NCBI RefSeq assembly: GCF_006494815.1
Contig: NZ_CP041091.1
Coordinates: 1,446,001-1,510,000, forward strand
Source: Nocardioides sambongensis
GTDB taxonomy: Bacteria > Actinomycetota > Actinomycetes > Propionibacteriales > Nocardioidaceae
Length of the DNA stretch: 64,000 nucleotides
Direction: 5' to 3'
Positions 10,169 through 18,276 of this stretch are shown here, one piece after another. The notes under the pieces were generated by a model, which worked only from the letters and a program-made list of their open reading frames with translations, had not been told where the DNA came from and ran no database searches. Numbering within the stretch: the first letter of the stretch is position 1; each line of letters opens with the position of its first letter. Both the position numbers and the translations under genes were made by a program.

Positions 10169-11456
10169 CTGGTCGGGTCTGGAGCACGCCAGCGACCTGG
10201 AGGTGTGCACGCCCACCGATGCCGCCGAGGTGGCCGCCGAGGTGGTGCGGGCGCGCGAGGCCGGCCGCACCGTGAAGACCGCCGGCACCGGCCACAGCTT
10301 CACCGCCATCGCCCGGCCCGAGCACGTCCAGCTGCTCCCCCACGCGATGACCGGGATCGTCGCGGTGGACCGTGCGGCGATGACGGTCACCGCCCGGGCC
10401 GGCACCCAGCTGAAGGTCCTCAACGCCACGCTGGAGCGGCTGGGCCTGAGCCTGCACAACATGGGCGACATCGCCGAGCAGACCCTGGCCGGCGCGATCT
10501 CCACCGGTACCCACGGCACCGGTGGCCGGGCCGCCGGTCTGGCTGCGCAGGTGGTGGGCCTCGAGCTGGTGACCGGCACCGGGGAGGTGGTCCGGGCCGA
10601 CGCCACGCAGAACCCGGAGATCCTGGAGCACGCCCGGGTCGGGCTGGGCGCGCTCGGCGTCCTCACCATGATCACCTTCGCGGTCGAGCCGCTGTTCCTG
10701 CTGCGGGCCGTCGAGCAGCCGATGGGCTGGGACGAGGGGCTGGACTCCTTCGACGGGATGGTCGCCGACTCCGACCACCTGGACATGTACTGGTTCCCGC
10801 ACACCGACCGGCTGCTCACCAAGCGCAACACCCGGATGGGCACCGACCTCTCCGCGGCCGAGCCGCTGGCCCGCTGGCGCGGCTGGCTGGACGACGAGTT
10901 CCTCTCCAACACCCTGTTCGGGGTGCAGACCGCGGCGCTGAACCGGGCACCCGCGGCGATCCCGCAGGCGAACCGGCTGGCCGCCCGCCTGCTCGGGCCG
11001 CGGACCTACACCGACGTCGCCCACCGGGTGTTCACCACCTCGCGCGACGTCGTCTTCCGGGAGATGGAGTACGCCGTCCCCCGCGAGGCCGGTCTGCCGG
11101 CGCTGCGCGAGTGCCGCCGGGTGTTCGAGGCCTCCGGCCTGCGGGTCTCGTTCCCGGTCGAGATCCGGGTGGCGCCGGCCGACGACGTACCGCTGTCGAC
11201 CGCGTCGGGTCGCGACTCCTTCTACCTGGCCTTCCACACCCACCGCGACGCCGACCACGCGGCGTACTTCGCGCTCATGGAGGAGGTCGTCAAGGCGCAC
11301 GACGGCCGGCCGCACTGGGGCAAGCTGCACACCCGGCAGGCCGACGGGCTGGCCGATCTCTATCCGCGCTTCGGCGACTTCCTGGCGCTGCGGGACCGGC
11401 TCGACCCGGATCGGGTCTTCACCAACGCCTACCTGCGTCGCGTCCTCGGCGACTGA
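10125..11456 (+). CDS. FAD-linked aldonolactone oxidase (D-arabinono-1,4-lactone oxidase family)
   Basis: This is a 443-aa vanillyl-alcohol-oxidase-fold flavoprotein. An FAD-binding PP-loop occupies residues ~15-180, with TAGTGHSFTAIA and the TLAGAISTGTHGTG motif. The C-terminal ALO domain ends with HWGKLHTRQADGL and the family-typical RLDPDRVFTNAYLRR. It oxidises aldono-1,4-lactones (for example L-gulono- or D-arabinono-lactone), though the actual substrate is unknown. Mycobacterial homologues exist. The start overlaps the MFS gene, suggesting coupling. No signal peptide or twin-Arg motif is evident. Confidence 0.9.
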   Translation: MRTSQRAQNPASWRNWSGLEHASDLEVCTPTDAAEVAAEVVRAREAGRTVKTAGTGHSFTAIARPEHVQLLPHAMTGIVAVDRAAMTVTARAGTQLKVLNATLERLGLSLHNMGDIAEQTLAGAISTGTHGTGGRAAGLAAQVVGLELVTGTGEVVRADATQNPEILEHARVGLGALGVLTMITFAVEPLFLLRAVEQPMGWDEGLDSFDGMVADSDHLDMYWFPHTDRLLTKRNTRMGTDLSAAEPLARWRGWLDDEFLSNTLFGVQTAALNRAPAAIPQANRLAARLLGPRTYTDVAHRVFTTSRDVVFREMEYAVPREAGLPALRECRRVFEASGLRVSFPVEIRVAPADDVPLSTASGRDSFYLAFHTHRDADHAAYFALMEEVVKAHDGRPHWGKLHTRQADGLADLYPRFGDFLALRDRLDPDRVFTNAYLRRVLGD

Positions 11457-11514
11457 GACCGGCGACTGAACGGCCGGCGGCTGGATGGTCGGCGTCTGGG
11501 CCCCGGCGACGCGA

Positions 11515-12204
11515 CTACCAGCGCCCGGTGTCGAGCAACGTACGACGACCGGGCGGCAGCGCGTTGAACATCCGCAGCGACGCCCGGTAGCCGGCCTGCA
11601 CGCTGCTGTCCGGGTGGAAGGCGACCACCGACACCGAGGCCGGGGCCAGCTCGAAGGCGAACAGCGACTCCAGCGGCGCGCCGACGGCGTGCCCGACCAG
11701 CGTCTTGATCGGGGTGACGTGCGAGGCGACCACCAGGGTGCCTCCGGCGTGCGCGTCGAGGACGCGCCCCAGGCCGAGCAGCACCCGGCGGTGCACGTCG
11801 TGGAAGGACTCCCCGCCGTGCGGTGCGGCGGTCAGGTCGCTGAACCAGGCATCCATCCCCGCCTGGTCCGCGGCGGCGACCTCGGCGAAGGACTTGCCGT
11901 CCCACGAGCCGAACTCCATCTCGGCGAACGCCGGCTCCTCGGTGACCTCCAGCCCCAGCCGGGCCGCGATCAGGTCGGCGGTCTCGCGGGTGCGGCGTAC
12001 CGGGGAGGCGATGACGGCGTCGAGCCGGTCGCCCAGCTCGCCCAACCAGGCGGCGGTGTGGCCGACCTGGTCCCGGCCCTCGTCGGAGAGCGGCGGGTTG
12101 TCGCCCCCCAGGCCCCCGGAGAACCGGCGCCCGGAGGTGTGCGTGGTGACCCCGTGCCGGACCAGGACCAGCGTCGTCGACGCTCCGCCGCGCGGATCGC
12201 TCAT
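11515..12204 (-). CDS. Histidine phosphatase family protein (no RNase H domain)
   Basis: This 229-aa histidine phosphatase has LVLVRHGVTTHT at residues ~12-24 (the RHG catalytic loop), a second conserved Arg region VIASPVRRTRETA, the acidic EMEFGSWDG and the second catalytic His in VVASHVTPIK. In mycobacteria the collinear gene (Rv2228c) is an RNase HI fused to this domain. Here only the phosphatase half is present, starting from ATG at 12204, 12 bp after the zinc-ribbon gene. It may act on alpha-ribazole phosphate in B12 synthesis (a CobC-like role), since it lies near the cob locus; that is inference. Confidence 0.88.
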   Translation of the reverse strand: MSDPRGGASTTLVLVRHGVTTHTSGRRFSGGLGGDNPPLSDEGRDQVGHTAAWLGELGDRLDAVIASPVRRTRETADLIAARLGLEVTEEPAFAEMEFGSWDGKSFAEVAAADQAGMDAWFSDLTAAPHGGESFHDVHRRVLLGLGRVLDAHAGGTLVVASHVTPIKTLVGHAVGAPLESLFAFELAPASVSVVAFHPDSSVQAGYRASLRMFNALPPGRRTLLDTGRW

Positions 12205-12215
12205 CGGCTGCCGCC

Positions 12216-12959
12216 CTAGAGCCCGCTCTCCTCGTTGCGGACCAGGATCCGGGAGCACTCCTCGCAGCGCACCACGTCGTCCGCGGCGCGTCCACGGATC
12301 GCGGCCAGTTCGGCGGCGTCGAGGGTGAGCATGCAGGCGCCGCAGCGGCGGGCGCGGAGCAGGGCGGCGCCGACCCCGTTGCGGGTGGTGCGCAGCTTCT
12401 CGTAGAGCGCGAGCAGGTCGTCGGGGATCGCTGCGACGATCGGCGCACGCCGCTCGCCCGTCTCCCCGATCCGCTCCTCCAGAGCCGCGGTCTGCTCCTC
12501 GCGCTCGGTGGTCAGCGCGTCGAGCTGACGATCGACCTCGTCGAGGTCGCTGCGCAGCTGCGCCAGACCGGTCTGCGCCTGCTCGAGGCGCTCCATCACC
12601 TCGAGCTCCTCGTCCTCCAGGGTGGAGATCCGGCGGTCCAGGCTCTCCAGCTCGTGCTGCATCCGCTCGAGGTCCTTGGGGTTGCCGATCAGCCCTGCGT
12701 CGATCCGGTCCTGGTCGCGCTTGCGGCGCGCCTTGACCTGCTCGACGTCGCGGTCGGCCTGCTCCTGCACGGCGGTCAGGTCGTCGACCTTGATCTGCTC
12801 GTCGCGGATCCATCCCTGGGTCTCGGTACGACGCGCGGTCAGTGCGGCGATCTCCGCGGTCTGCGGCAGGTTCGCCTTCTGGTGGCGCAGCTGGTCGACG
12901 CGGGCGTCGACCTCCTGCAGCTCCAGCAGCCGCAGCTGCGCGGACGGTTCGGCCTTCAT
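12216..12959 (-). CDS. Coiled-coil and C4 zinc-ribbon protein (CT398-like)
   Basis: This 247-aa protein has a long heptad-rich alpha-helical hairpin (residues ~10-195, dense in Glu, Arg, Gln and Leu). The C-terminus is a zinc ribbon with CGAC and CEEC spaced about 22 residues apart. It belongs to the family of Rv2229c and chlamydial CT398. The actinobacterial order phosphatase, zinc ribbon, Nif3 is conserved. The role is unclear; CT398 homologues have been linked to secretion and sigma factors in Chlamydia, but this should not be transferred. Confidence 0.9.
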   Translation of the reverse strand: MKAEPSAQLRLLELQEVDARVDQLRHQKANLPQTAEIAALTARRTETQGWIRDEQIKVDDLTAVQEQADRDVEQVKARRKRDQDRIDAGLIGNPKDLERMQHELESLDRRISTLEDEELEVMERLEQAQTGLAQLRSDLDEVDRQLDALTTEREEQTAALEERIGETGERRAPIVAAIPDDLLALYEKLRTTRNGVGAALLRARRCGACMLTLDAAELAAIRGRAADDVVRCEECSRILVRNEESGL

Positions 12960-12978
12960 CGGGTGCCCCTCACTGCGC

Positions 12979-14100
12979 TCACAGTCTCATTGTCCAAGGA
13001 TCGGTCACGGTCCGGCTCACCCGGGTCTCGACGGCGTCACCGAGGGCGTCGCGGAGCTTGCGCTCGACCACCGGCAACCAGGTCCACTCCGCGGCCCAGT
13101 GGGCCACGTCGATCAGCGCCGGGCCGCCCCGCTCCACGAACTCGGCGGCCGGGTGGTGGCGCAGGTCGCTGGTCAGGTAGACGTCGACGTCGCTGCCGGC
13201 CACCCGGTCGAGCAGGAAGTCTCCGGCCCCGCCGCAGACCGCGACCCGCCGCACCGGCCGGCCGGGATCACCGGCGATCCGGACCCCGTGGTGGGTGGTG
13301 GGCAGCGCCTCGGCCACCGTCTCCGCGAACTCGCCGAGGGTGGTCGCGGCGACCGAGCCCACCCGCCCGGTGCCGGTGCGGGTGGTGCCGGGGTCGGCGA
13401 GCTCGCTCACGTCGTAGGCGGGCTCCTCGTAGGGGTGCGCGGCAAGCATCGCGCGGACCACCGCGGTGCGCACCGAGCGGCCGAGCACCGCCTCCACCCG
13501 CACCTCCTCGACGGTCTCGATCTCGCCGATGGTGCCGATCATCGGGTGGGCACCCTGCAGCGGCCGGAACCGCCCCTGGCCGGGGGCGGAGGTGAAGGAG
13601 GCGAACTCGTAGTCGCCGATCCGGCCGGCGCCGGCCTCGGCGATCGCGGCGCGGACCGGCGCGGCGGCGTCGGCGGGCACGAAGACGGTCAGCTTGTCCA
13701 CCGGCTCACCGGGGGCGCTGAGGATCGGCGCCAGGTCGGTCAGCCCGAGGGCGCCGGCCAGCGCCTCGGAGACGCCGTCGGCGGCCTGGTCCGCGTTGGT
13801 GTGGGCGGTCAGCAGGGCGCAGTCGGCACCGGCCAGGGTGGCCAGGGTCCGTCCCTTGGGTGTGGTCGCGGCGAACCCGTGGACCGGCTTGAGGAAGAGC
13901 GGGTGGTGGACCACCAGCAGGTCGGCCTTCCAGTCGGCGGCCTCGGCGGCCACGGCCGGAGCGGGGTCCACGGCGAACATCACCCGCCTCACCTCGCGCT
14001 CCGGATCGCCGAGCACCAGGCCCACCGCGTCCCACTCCTCCGCGGTGGCCGGTGGGTACCAGGTGTGGATCAGGTCGAGCAGATCGGAGAGGGCCGGCAT
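12979..14100 (-). CDS. Nif3-like dinuclear metal centre hexameric protein
   Basis: This is a 373-aa Nif3/YbgI family protein. The metal-site motifs are the N-terminal YPPATAEEWDAVGL, LLVVHHPLFLKPVHG (HHP) and the C-terminal DVAHWAAEW. The inserted middle domain (~residues 135-235) with MIGTIGEIETVEEVRVE is the PII-like insert of longer Nif3 proteins, explaining the length compared with ~250 aa short forms. Function is uncertain; a GTP cyclohydrolase or metal-chaperone role has been suggested for relatives. It lies 19 bp upstream of the zinc-ribbon gene in the same operon. Confidence 0.9.
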   Translation of the reverse strand: MPALSDLLDLIHTWYPPATAEEWDAVGLVLGDPEREVRRVMFAVDPAPAVAAEAADWKADLLVVHHPLFLKPVHGFAATTPKGRTLATLAGADCALLTAHTNADQAADGVSEALAGALGLTDLAPILSAPGEPVDKLTVFVPADAAAPVRAAIAEAGAGRIGDYEFASFTSAPGQGRFRPLQGAHPMIGTIGEIETVEEVRVEAVLGRSVRTAVVRAMLAAHPYEEPAYDVSELADPGTTRTGTGRVGSVAATTLGEFAETVAEALPTTHHGVRIAGDPGRPVRRVAVCGGAGDFLLDRVAGSDVDVYLTSDLRHHPAAEFVERGGPALIDVAHWAAEWTWLPVVERKLRDALGDAVETRVSRTVTDPWTMRL

Positions 14101-14136
14101 GCGCAGCAGCGTATCGAGGCACTACCGTGGCCGTGC

Positions 14137-14310
14137 CAGTCGACCTCCGAGAGGTCAGGGAACCCGGTGCGAATCCGGGACTGACGCGCAGCGGTATGGG
14201 TGACGGGCGGAGCACGAAGCCACTGGGCCCCGACGCGAGGACGGGCCTGGGAAGGCGCTCCGCACCGGTGGATCCCGAGTCCGAAGACCTGCTGGCCCTT
14301 GCGGCATCCG
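14137..14310 (+). promoter_or_regulatory. Cobalamin riboswitch (upstream of cobG)
   Basis: The conserved cobalamin-aptamer core GGGAACCCGGTGCGAATCCG starts at 14158 and is followed by CGCAGCGGTA. The B12-box-like GAGTCCGAAGACCTGC lies at 14277-14292. A short inverted repeat, CGAGGTC at 14314-14320 with GACCTCG at 14346-14352, precedes the cobG start and could be the expression platform. It should lower cobG-cobH-cobIJ expression when adenosylcobalamin is abundant. The boundaries are approximate. Confidence 0.85.
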
Positions 14311-14363
14311 TCGCGAGGTCGGAACGCGGGCCGCGCGGGGGTCCGGACCTCGAAGGACACACC

Positions 14364-15232
14364 ATGGTGCGAGCCAGACCGGACCGCTGCCCCGGCGTGC
14401 TCCGGCCGTGGCCGGCCGCCGACGGCGCGCTGGTGCGGGTGCGGGTGCCCGGCGGTCGGCTCCCGGTGCCGGCGCTGCGCGCGCTGGTCGACGTCGCCAC
14501 CCGGTACGGCGACGGGCTGGTCCGCCTGACCGGCCGCGCCAACCTCCAGCTCCGCGCCTTCCCGACGATCACCGGCAGCACCGATGACGGCGTCGAGGTC
14601 CGGCTGCCCGAGGAGGTGGTGGCCGCGATCGAGGCCACCGGCCTGCTCCCTTCGCGCGCCCACGACCTGGCCCGCAACGTGCTGGTCTCCCCGCAGACCG
14701 GGCTGGCCGGTGGTCGCGCCGACCTGACCCCGGTGCTGGCCGACCTGGACGCCGCGCTGCTGGCCGCTCCGGACCTGGCCGGCCTGCCGGGGCGCTTCCT
14801 GTTCACCCTGGACGACGGTCGCGGCGACCTGGCCGACCGGCACCGCGATCTCGGCCTGGTCGCGCTGGACGCGGACCGGGTGCAGCTGCGGGTCGGCACC
14901 GGATGGGGCGCCGTGCTGCCCGCCCCCGGGCCCCGGCCGCTCTGGTCGACCTCGCCCGGAAGTTCCTGTGCCGGCGCGGCGCCGGGCCGGGCGCGGCCTG
15001 GCACGTCGCCGAGCTGACCACCCCGCTGGCGCCCGCGGTACCGGCCGAGCCGGGGGCCGAGGTCCGCGCGCCCGCCCTCCCGTTCGGCCCGGTGCCGGGC
15101 GGCCGCCACGTCCCGATCGATCCCGACGGCGCGATCCACGCCGCCCTGGTCGCCGACTGGGCGACCACCACCGACCTGGTCGTGCTCACTCCGTTCGGCG
15201 GGGTGCTCGTCCCCGAGGAGGAGAGCCGATGA
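14364..15232 (+). CDS. cobG: Precorrin-3B synthase CobG (frameshifted, C-terminally short)
   Basis: In the aerobic B12 pathway CobG hydroxylates precorrin-3A and forms the gamma-lactone. The protein starts MVRARPDRCPGVLRPW and has the nitrite/sulfite-reductase-like ferredoxin motif GDGLVRLTGRANLQLRAF and GLPGRFLFTLDDGRGDLA. One G is missing at 14928-14930; restoring it joins VLPAPG to APAALVDLARKFL. The corrected product is only about 289 aa and ends in LTPFGGVLVPEEESR. It lacks the C-terminal Cys-rich [4Fe-4S] segment of longer CobG proteins. Its stop overlaps cobH (ATGA). Confidence 0.82.
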
Positions 15233-15885
15233 CCCCACCGACCCGCCGCTACGACTACGTCGCCGACGGCCCCGCGATCTACCTGGACTCGTTCGCCACC
15301 ATCCGCCGGGAGGCGGACCTGAGCCGGGTGCCGGCCAGCGCCGAGAAGGTCGCGGTCCGGATGATCCACGGCAGCGGCCAGACCGACCTGACCCGCGACC
15401 TGGTGGTGCACCCGCGCCTCGGCGACGCGGGGCGCGCGGCGCTGGCGGCGGGCGCGCCGGTGCTCTGCGACGCCCGGATGGTGGCGATGGGCGTCACCGC
15501 CAGCCGCCTGCCCGCGGGCAACGCGGTGCACTGCTTCCTGACCGAGCCCGAGGTGCCGGGGCTGGCCGCGGCGTGGGGCACGACGCGCACGGCGGCGGCG
15601 GTGTCGCTCTGGGAGCCCCACCTGGCGGGCGCCGTGGTCGCCATCGGCAACGCGCCCACCGCGCTGTTCCACCTGTTGGAGATGCTGGTCGACGGTGCCC
15701 CGCGACCGGCGGCGATCATCGGCTGCCCGGTCGGCTTCATCGGCGCAGCGGAGTCCAAGCAGGCCCTGGTCGACCTCGCCACCGAGCACGGCATCGACGT
15801 GCCCTACGTGACCGTGCGGGGCCGGCGTGGCGGCTCCGCGATGGCCTCCTCGGCGGTCAACGCGCTGGCCCGGGAGGCGGAGTGA
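15229..15885 (+). CDS. cobH: Precorrin-8X methylmutase
   Basis: It moves the methyl group from C-11 to C-12, converting precorrin-8X to hydrogenobyrinic acid. The 218-aa protein has the catalytic-His stretch VAVRMIHGSGQTDLTRDLV and the family motifs LCDARMVAMGV and AIGNAPTALFHLLEM, ending GGSAMASSAVNALAREAE. The ATG at 15229 overlaps the cobG stop, and the cobH stop overlaps the cobIJ GTG. The three genes form one translationally coupled unit behind the cobalamin riboswitch at 14.1 kb. Confidence 0.95.
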   Translation: MTPPTRRYDYVADGPAIYLDSFATIRREADLSRVPASAEKVAVRMIHGSGQTDLTRDLVVHPRLGDAGRAALAAGAPVLCDARMVAMGVTASRLPAGNAVHCFLTEPEVPGLAAAWGTTRTAAAVSLWEPHLAGAVVAIGNAPTALFHLLEMLVDGAPRPAAIIGCPVGFIGAAESKQALVDLATEHGIDVPYVTVRGRRGGSAMASSAVNALAREAE

Positions 15886-17480
15886 ACGGCCCGGGCGGGT
15901 CCGGGGCGTTCACCGTGGTGGGGATCGGCCCCGGCGACCCCGAGCTGATCACCTTCAAGGCGGCCCGGGTGATCGGGGCGGCCGCGGTGGTGGCCTACCA
16001 CGCCGGGGTGCGCAAGCAGTCCCACGCGCGCCGCATCGCCGCCGATCTGATCCCGGCCGGCGCACGCGAGGAGGAGCTGCGCTACCCGGTGACCACCGGC
16101 ACCACCGACCATCCCGGCGGCTACGCCGGCGCGCTGGCCGACTTCTACGCCGAGTGCGCCACCCGGCTCTCCGCCCACCTCGACGCCGGCCGGGACGTGG
16201 TCCTGCTCGCCGAGGGCGACCCGCTCTTCTACGGCTCCTCGATGTACCTGCACGACCGGTTCTCCGACCGCTACCGCACCGAGGTCGTCCCGGGGGTGCC
16301 GGCGTTCTCCGCGGCCACCGCGGCGGTCGGCGCGCCGCTGGTCCGGCAGAAGGACGTGCTCACCGTGCTGCCCGGCACGCTCCCCGAGGCCGAGCTCGCC
16401 CGGCGCCTCGCCGACACCGACGGCGCGGTGATCATGAAGCTCGGCCGCACCTTCCCCGCGGTGCGCAGCGCCCTGGAGCAGGCCGGCCGCCTCGACGGCG
16501 CCTGGTACGTCGAGCGCGCCTCGATGCCCGAGCAGGAGTGGCGCCCGGTGGCCGAGGTCGACCCGGCCTCGGTCCCCTACTTCTCCCTCGTCGTGGTGCC
16601 CGGCGACACCGCGCCGGCCCGCACCGCGGACCGGCTCCGCGGCGACACCGCGCCGGCCCGCACCGCGGACCGGCTCCGCGGCGGCCGGGAGGCCCGGACG
16701 GAGGTGGGTGCGCGGACCGCGGACGAGGCGCGGCCGGGGCCGGCCTCGGCCCCCCTCCTCGTGGTCGGTCTCGGCCCCGGACCGGACGCCTGGCTCACCC
16801 CCGAGGTCGCCACCGCACTGGCGGAGGTGGACCACGTGGTCGGCTACGCGCCGTACGTCAACCGGGTGCCGCAGCGCCGCGGCCTGACCCGGCACGCCTC
16901 CGGCAACACCGTGGAGGTGGATCGGGCGCGACAGGCGCTCGACCTGGCGCTGGCCGGGGAGCGGGTCGCGGTCGTCTCGGGCGGCGACGCCGGCGTCTTC
17001 GGGATGGCTGCGGCCGTGTTCGAGGCGGCCGAGGACCCGGCGTACACCGAGGTCGAGGTACGGGTCCTGCCCGGCGTGAGCGCCATCCAGGCGGTCGCGG
17101 CCCGGGCGGGCGCCCCGATCGGGGCGGACTTCGCCGTGGTCAGCCTCTCCGACCGGCTCAAGCCCTGGACCGTGGTGGAGCGACGGCTGCGCGCGATCGC
17201 CGAGGCCGACCTCGTGCTGGGCATCTACAACCCCGCGTCCCGCTCCCGGCGCGAGCAGGTGGCCGATGCGGTCAAGGTGCTGCTCGAGCACCGCTGCGCC
17301 GACACGGTGGTCGTCGTCGGCCGCGACATCGGACGCGCCGAGGAGTCGCTGACGGTGACCACCCTCGGCGCCGTGGACGTCGCCGCGATCGACATGAAGT
17401 GCCTGCTGATCGTGGGCGCCTCGTCGACCCGGGTGACCCCCGGCGGGGCGGTCTGGACGCCGAGGTTCGTGGAGCGGTGA
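15882..17480 (+). CDS. cobIJ: Bifunctional precorrin-2 C20- / precorrin-3B C17-methyltransferase (CobI-CobJ fusion)
   Basis: This 532-aa fusion has two SAM-dependent tetrapyrrole methylases. CobI (residues ~8-240) has VVGIGPGDPELITFKA, LAEGDPLFYGSS and VVPGVPAFSAA. CobJ (residues ~285-530) has VVGLGPGPDAWLTPE, VSGGDAGVFGMAA, LPGVSAIQAVAAR and GIYNPASRSR. The same fusion occurs in mycobacteria. The GTG at 15882 overlaps cobH by 4 bp. The interdomain linker contains an exact 39-bp tandem duplication (16602-16679). It ends 2 bp from the convergent cobM gene. Confidence 0.95.
   Translation: MNGPGGSGAFTVVGIGPGDPELITFKAARVIGAAAVVAYHAGVRKQSHARRIAADLIPAGAREEELRYPVTTGTTDHPGGYAGALADFYAECATRLSAHLDAGRDVVLLAEGDPLFYGSSMYLHDRFSDRYRTEVVPGVPAFSAATAAVGAPLVRQKDVLTVLPGTLPEAELARRLADTDGAVIMKLGRTFPAVRSALEQAGRLDGAWYVERASMPEQEWRPVAEVDPASVPYFSLVVVPGDTAPARTADRLRGDTAPARTADRLRGGREARTEVGARTADEARPGPASAPLLVVGLGPGPDAWLTPEVATALAEVDHVVGYAPYVNRVPQRRGLTRHASGNTVEVDRARQALDLALAGERVAVVSGGDAGVFGMAAAVFEAAEDPAYTEVEVRVLPGVSAIQAVAARAGAPIGADFAVVSLSDRLKPWTVVERRLRAIAEADLVLGIYNPASRSRREQVADAVKVLLEHRCADTVVVVGRDIGRAEESLTVTTLGAVDVAAIDMKCLLIVGASSTRVTPGGAVWTPRFVER
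16602..16679 (+). repeat. 39-bp exact tandem duplication in the cobIJ linker
   Basis: Two identical in-frame 39-bp copies lie at 16602-16640 and 16641-16679, each encoding GDTAPARTADRLR. They sit in the Ala/Arg-rich linker between the CobI and CobJ domains, so the duplication lengthens the linker by 13 residues without touching either active site. Confidence 0.93.
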
Positions 17481-17481
17481 C

Positions 17482-18276
17482 TCACCGCGACCGGCGCGCG
17501 GACTCCTGCGTCGGGGAGTCGCGCGTCGAGCGCTCCCGGTCCGCGGAGTAGAGAAAGGACTCCCCCGCACCCGGCGCCTCCGGTCCGGCCAGCGCCCGGC
17601 CGACCAGGATCACCGCCGCCTGGCGCAGCCCGGCGCGCTCCACCTGGTCCGCGATGTCGAGGACGGTGCCGCGCAGCACCTGCTCCTCGGGCTGGCTGGC
17701 GCGGTGGACGACGACCACCGGGCAGTCGGTGCCGTAGGGCGCGGCCAGCTCGGCCATCAGCTCTCGCACCCGGGTGATGCCCAGGTGCAGCACCAGGGTC
17801 GCCCGGGTGGCCGCGAACGCGGCGAGCGACTCGGTGGTCGGCATCGCGGTCGAGCGCGCCTGCGTCCGGGTGAGCACCACCGACTGGCTGACCAGCGGCA
17901 CGGTGAGCTCGCGACCCACCCGCGCGGCCGCCGCGGCGTAGGCCGGCACCCCCGGCGTGACGTCCCAGGCGACCCCGGCGGCGTCGAGCCGTCGGGTCTG
18001 CTCGTGCAGCGCGGAGTAGAGCGACGGGTCGCCCGACGTCAGCCGCACCACGTCCTGCCCGGCCGCGTCGGCCTCCACCATCACCGCGGTCATCCGGTCC
18101 AGGTCCAGGTCCTGGGTGTCGACCAGACGGGCGTCGCTGCGGCAGTGGCCGAGCACCTCCCGGTCCAGGTAGGTGCCCGGATAGAGCACCACGTCCGCGG
18201 CGGCGAGCAGGCCGGCGGCCCGCAAGGTGATCAGGTCGGCGGCGCCGGGCCCCGCGCCCACGAAGTGCACGCTCAT
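17482..18276 (-). CDS. cobM: Precorrin-4 C11-methyltransferase
   Basis: It methylates precorrin-4 at C-11 using SAM. The 264-aa protein begins [20 protein letters not shown], the canonical tetrapyrrole-methylase loop, and carries RLTSGDPSLYSALHEQ, the PGVPAYAAAAA motif and a LVLHLGITRV segment. The C-terminal ~35 residues (from GAGESFLYSADRERS) are a hydrophilic tail. Its ATG overlaps the stop of the Nudix-cobL gene by 4 bp, so the two are coupled. It converges with cobIJ with a 1-bp gap. Confidence 0.94.
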   Translation of the reverse strand: MSVHFVGAGPGAADLITLRAAGLLAAADVVLYPGTYLDREVLGHCRSDARLVDTQDLDLDRMTAVMVEADAAGQDVVRLTSGDPSLYSALHEQTRRLDAAGVAWDVTPGVPAYAAAAARVGRELTVPLVSQSVVLTRTQARSTAMPTTESLAAFAATRATLVLHLGITRVRELMAELAAPYGTDCPVVVVHRASQPEEQVLRGTVLDIADQVERAGLRQAAVILVGRALAGPEAPGAGESFLYSADRERSTRDSPTQESARRSR

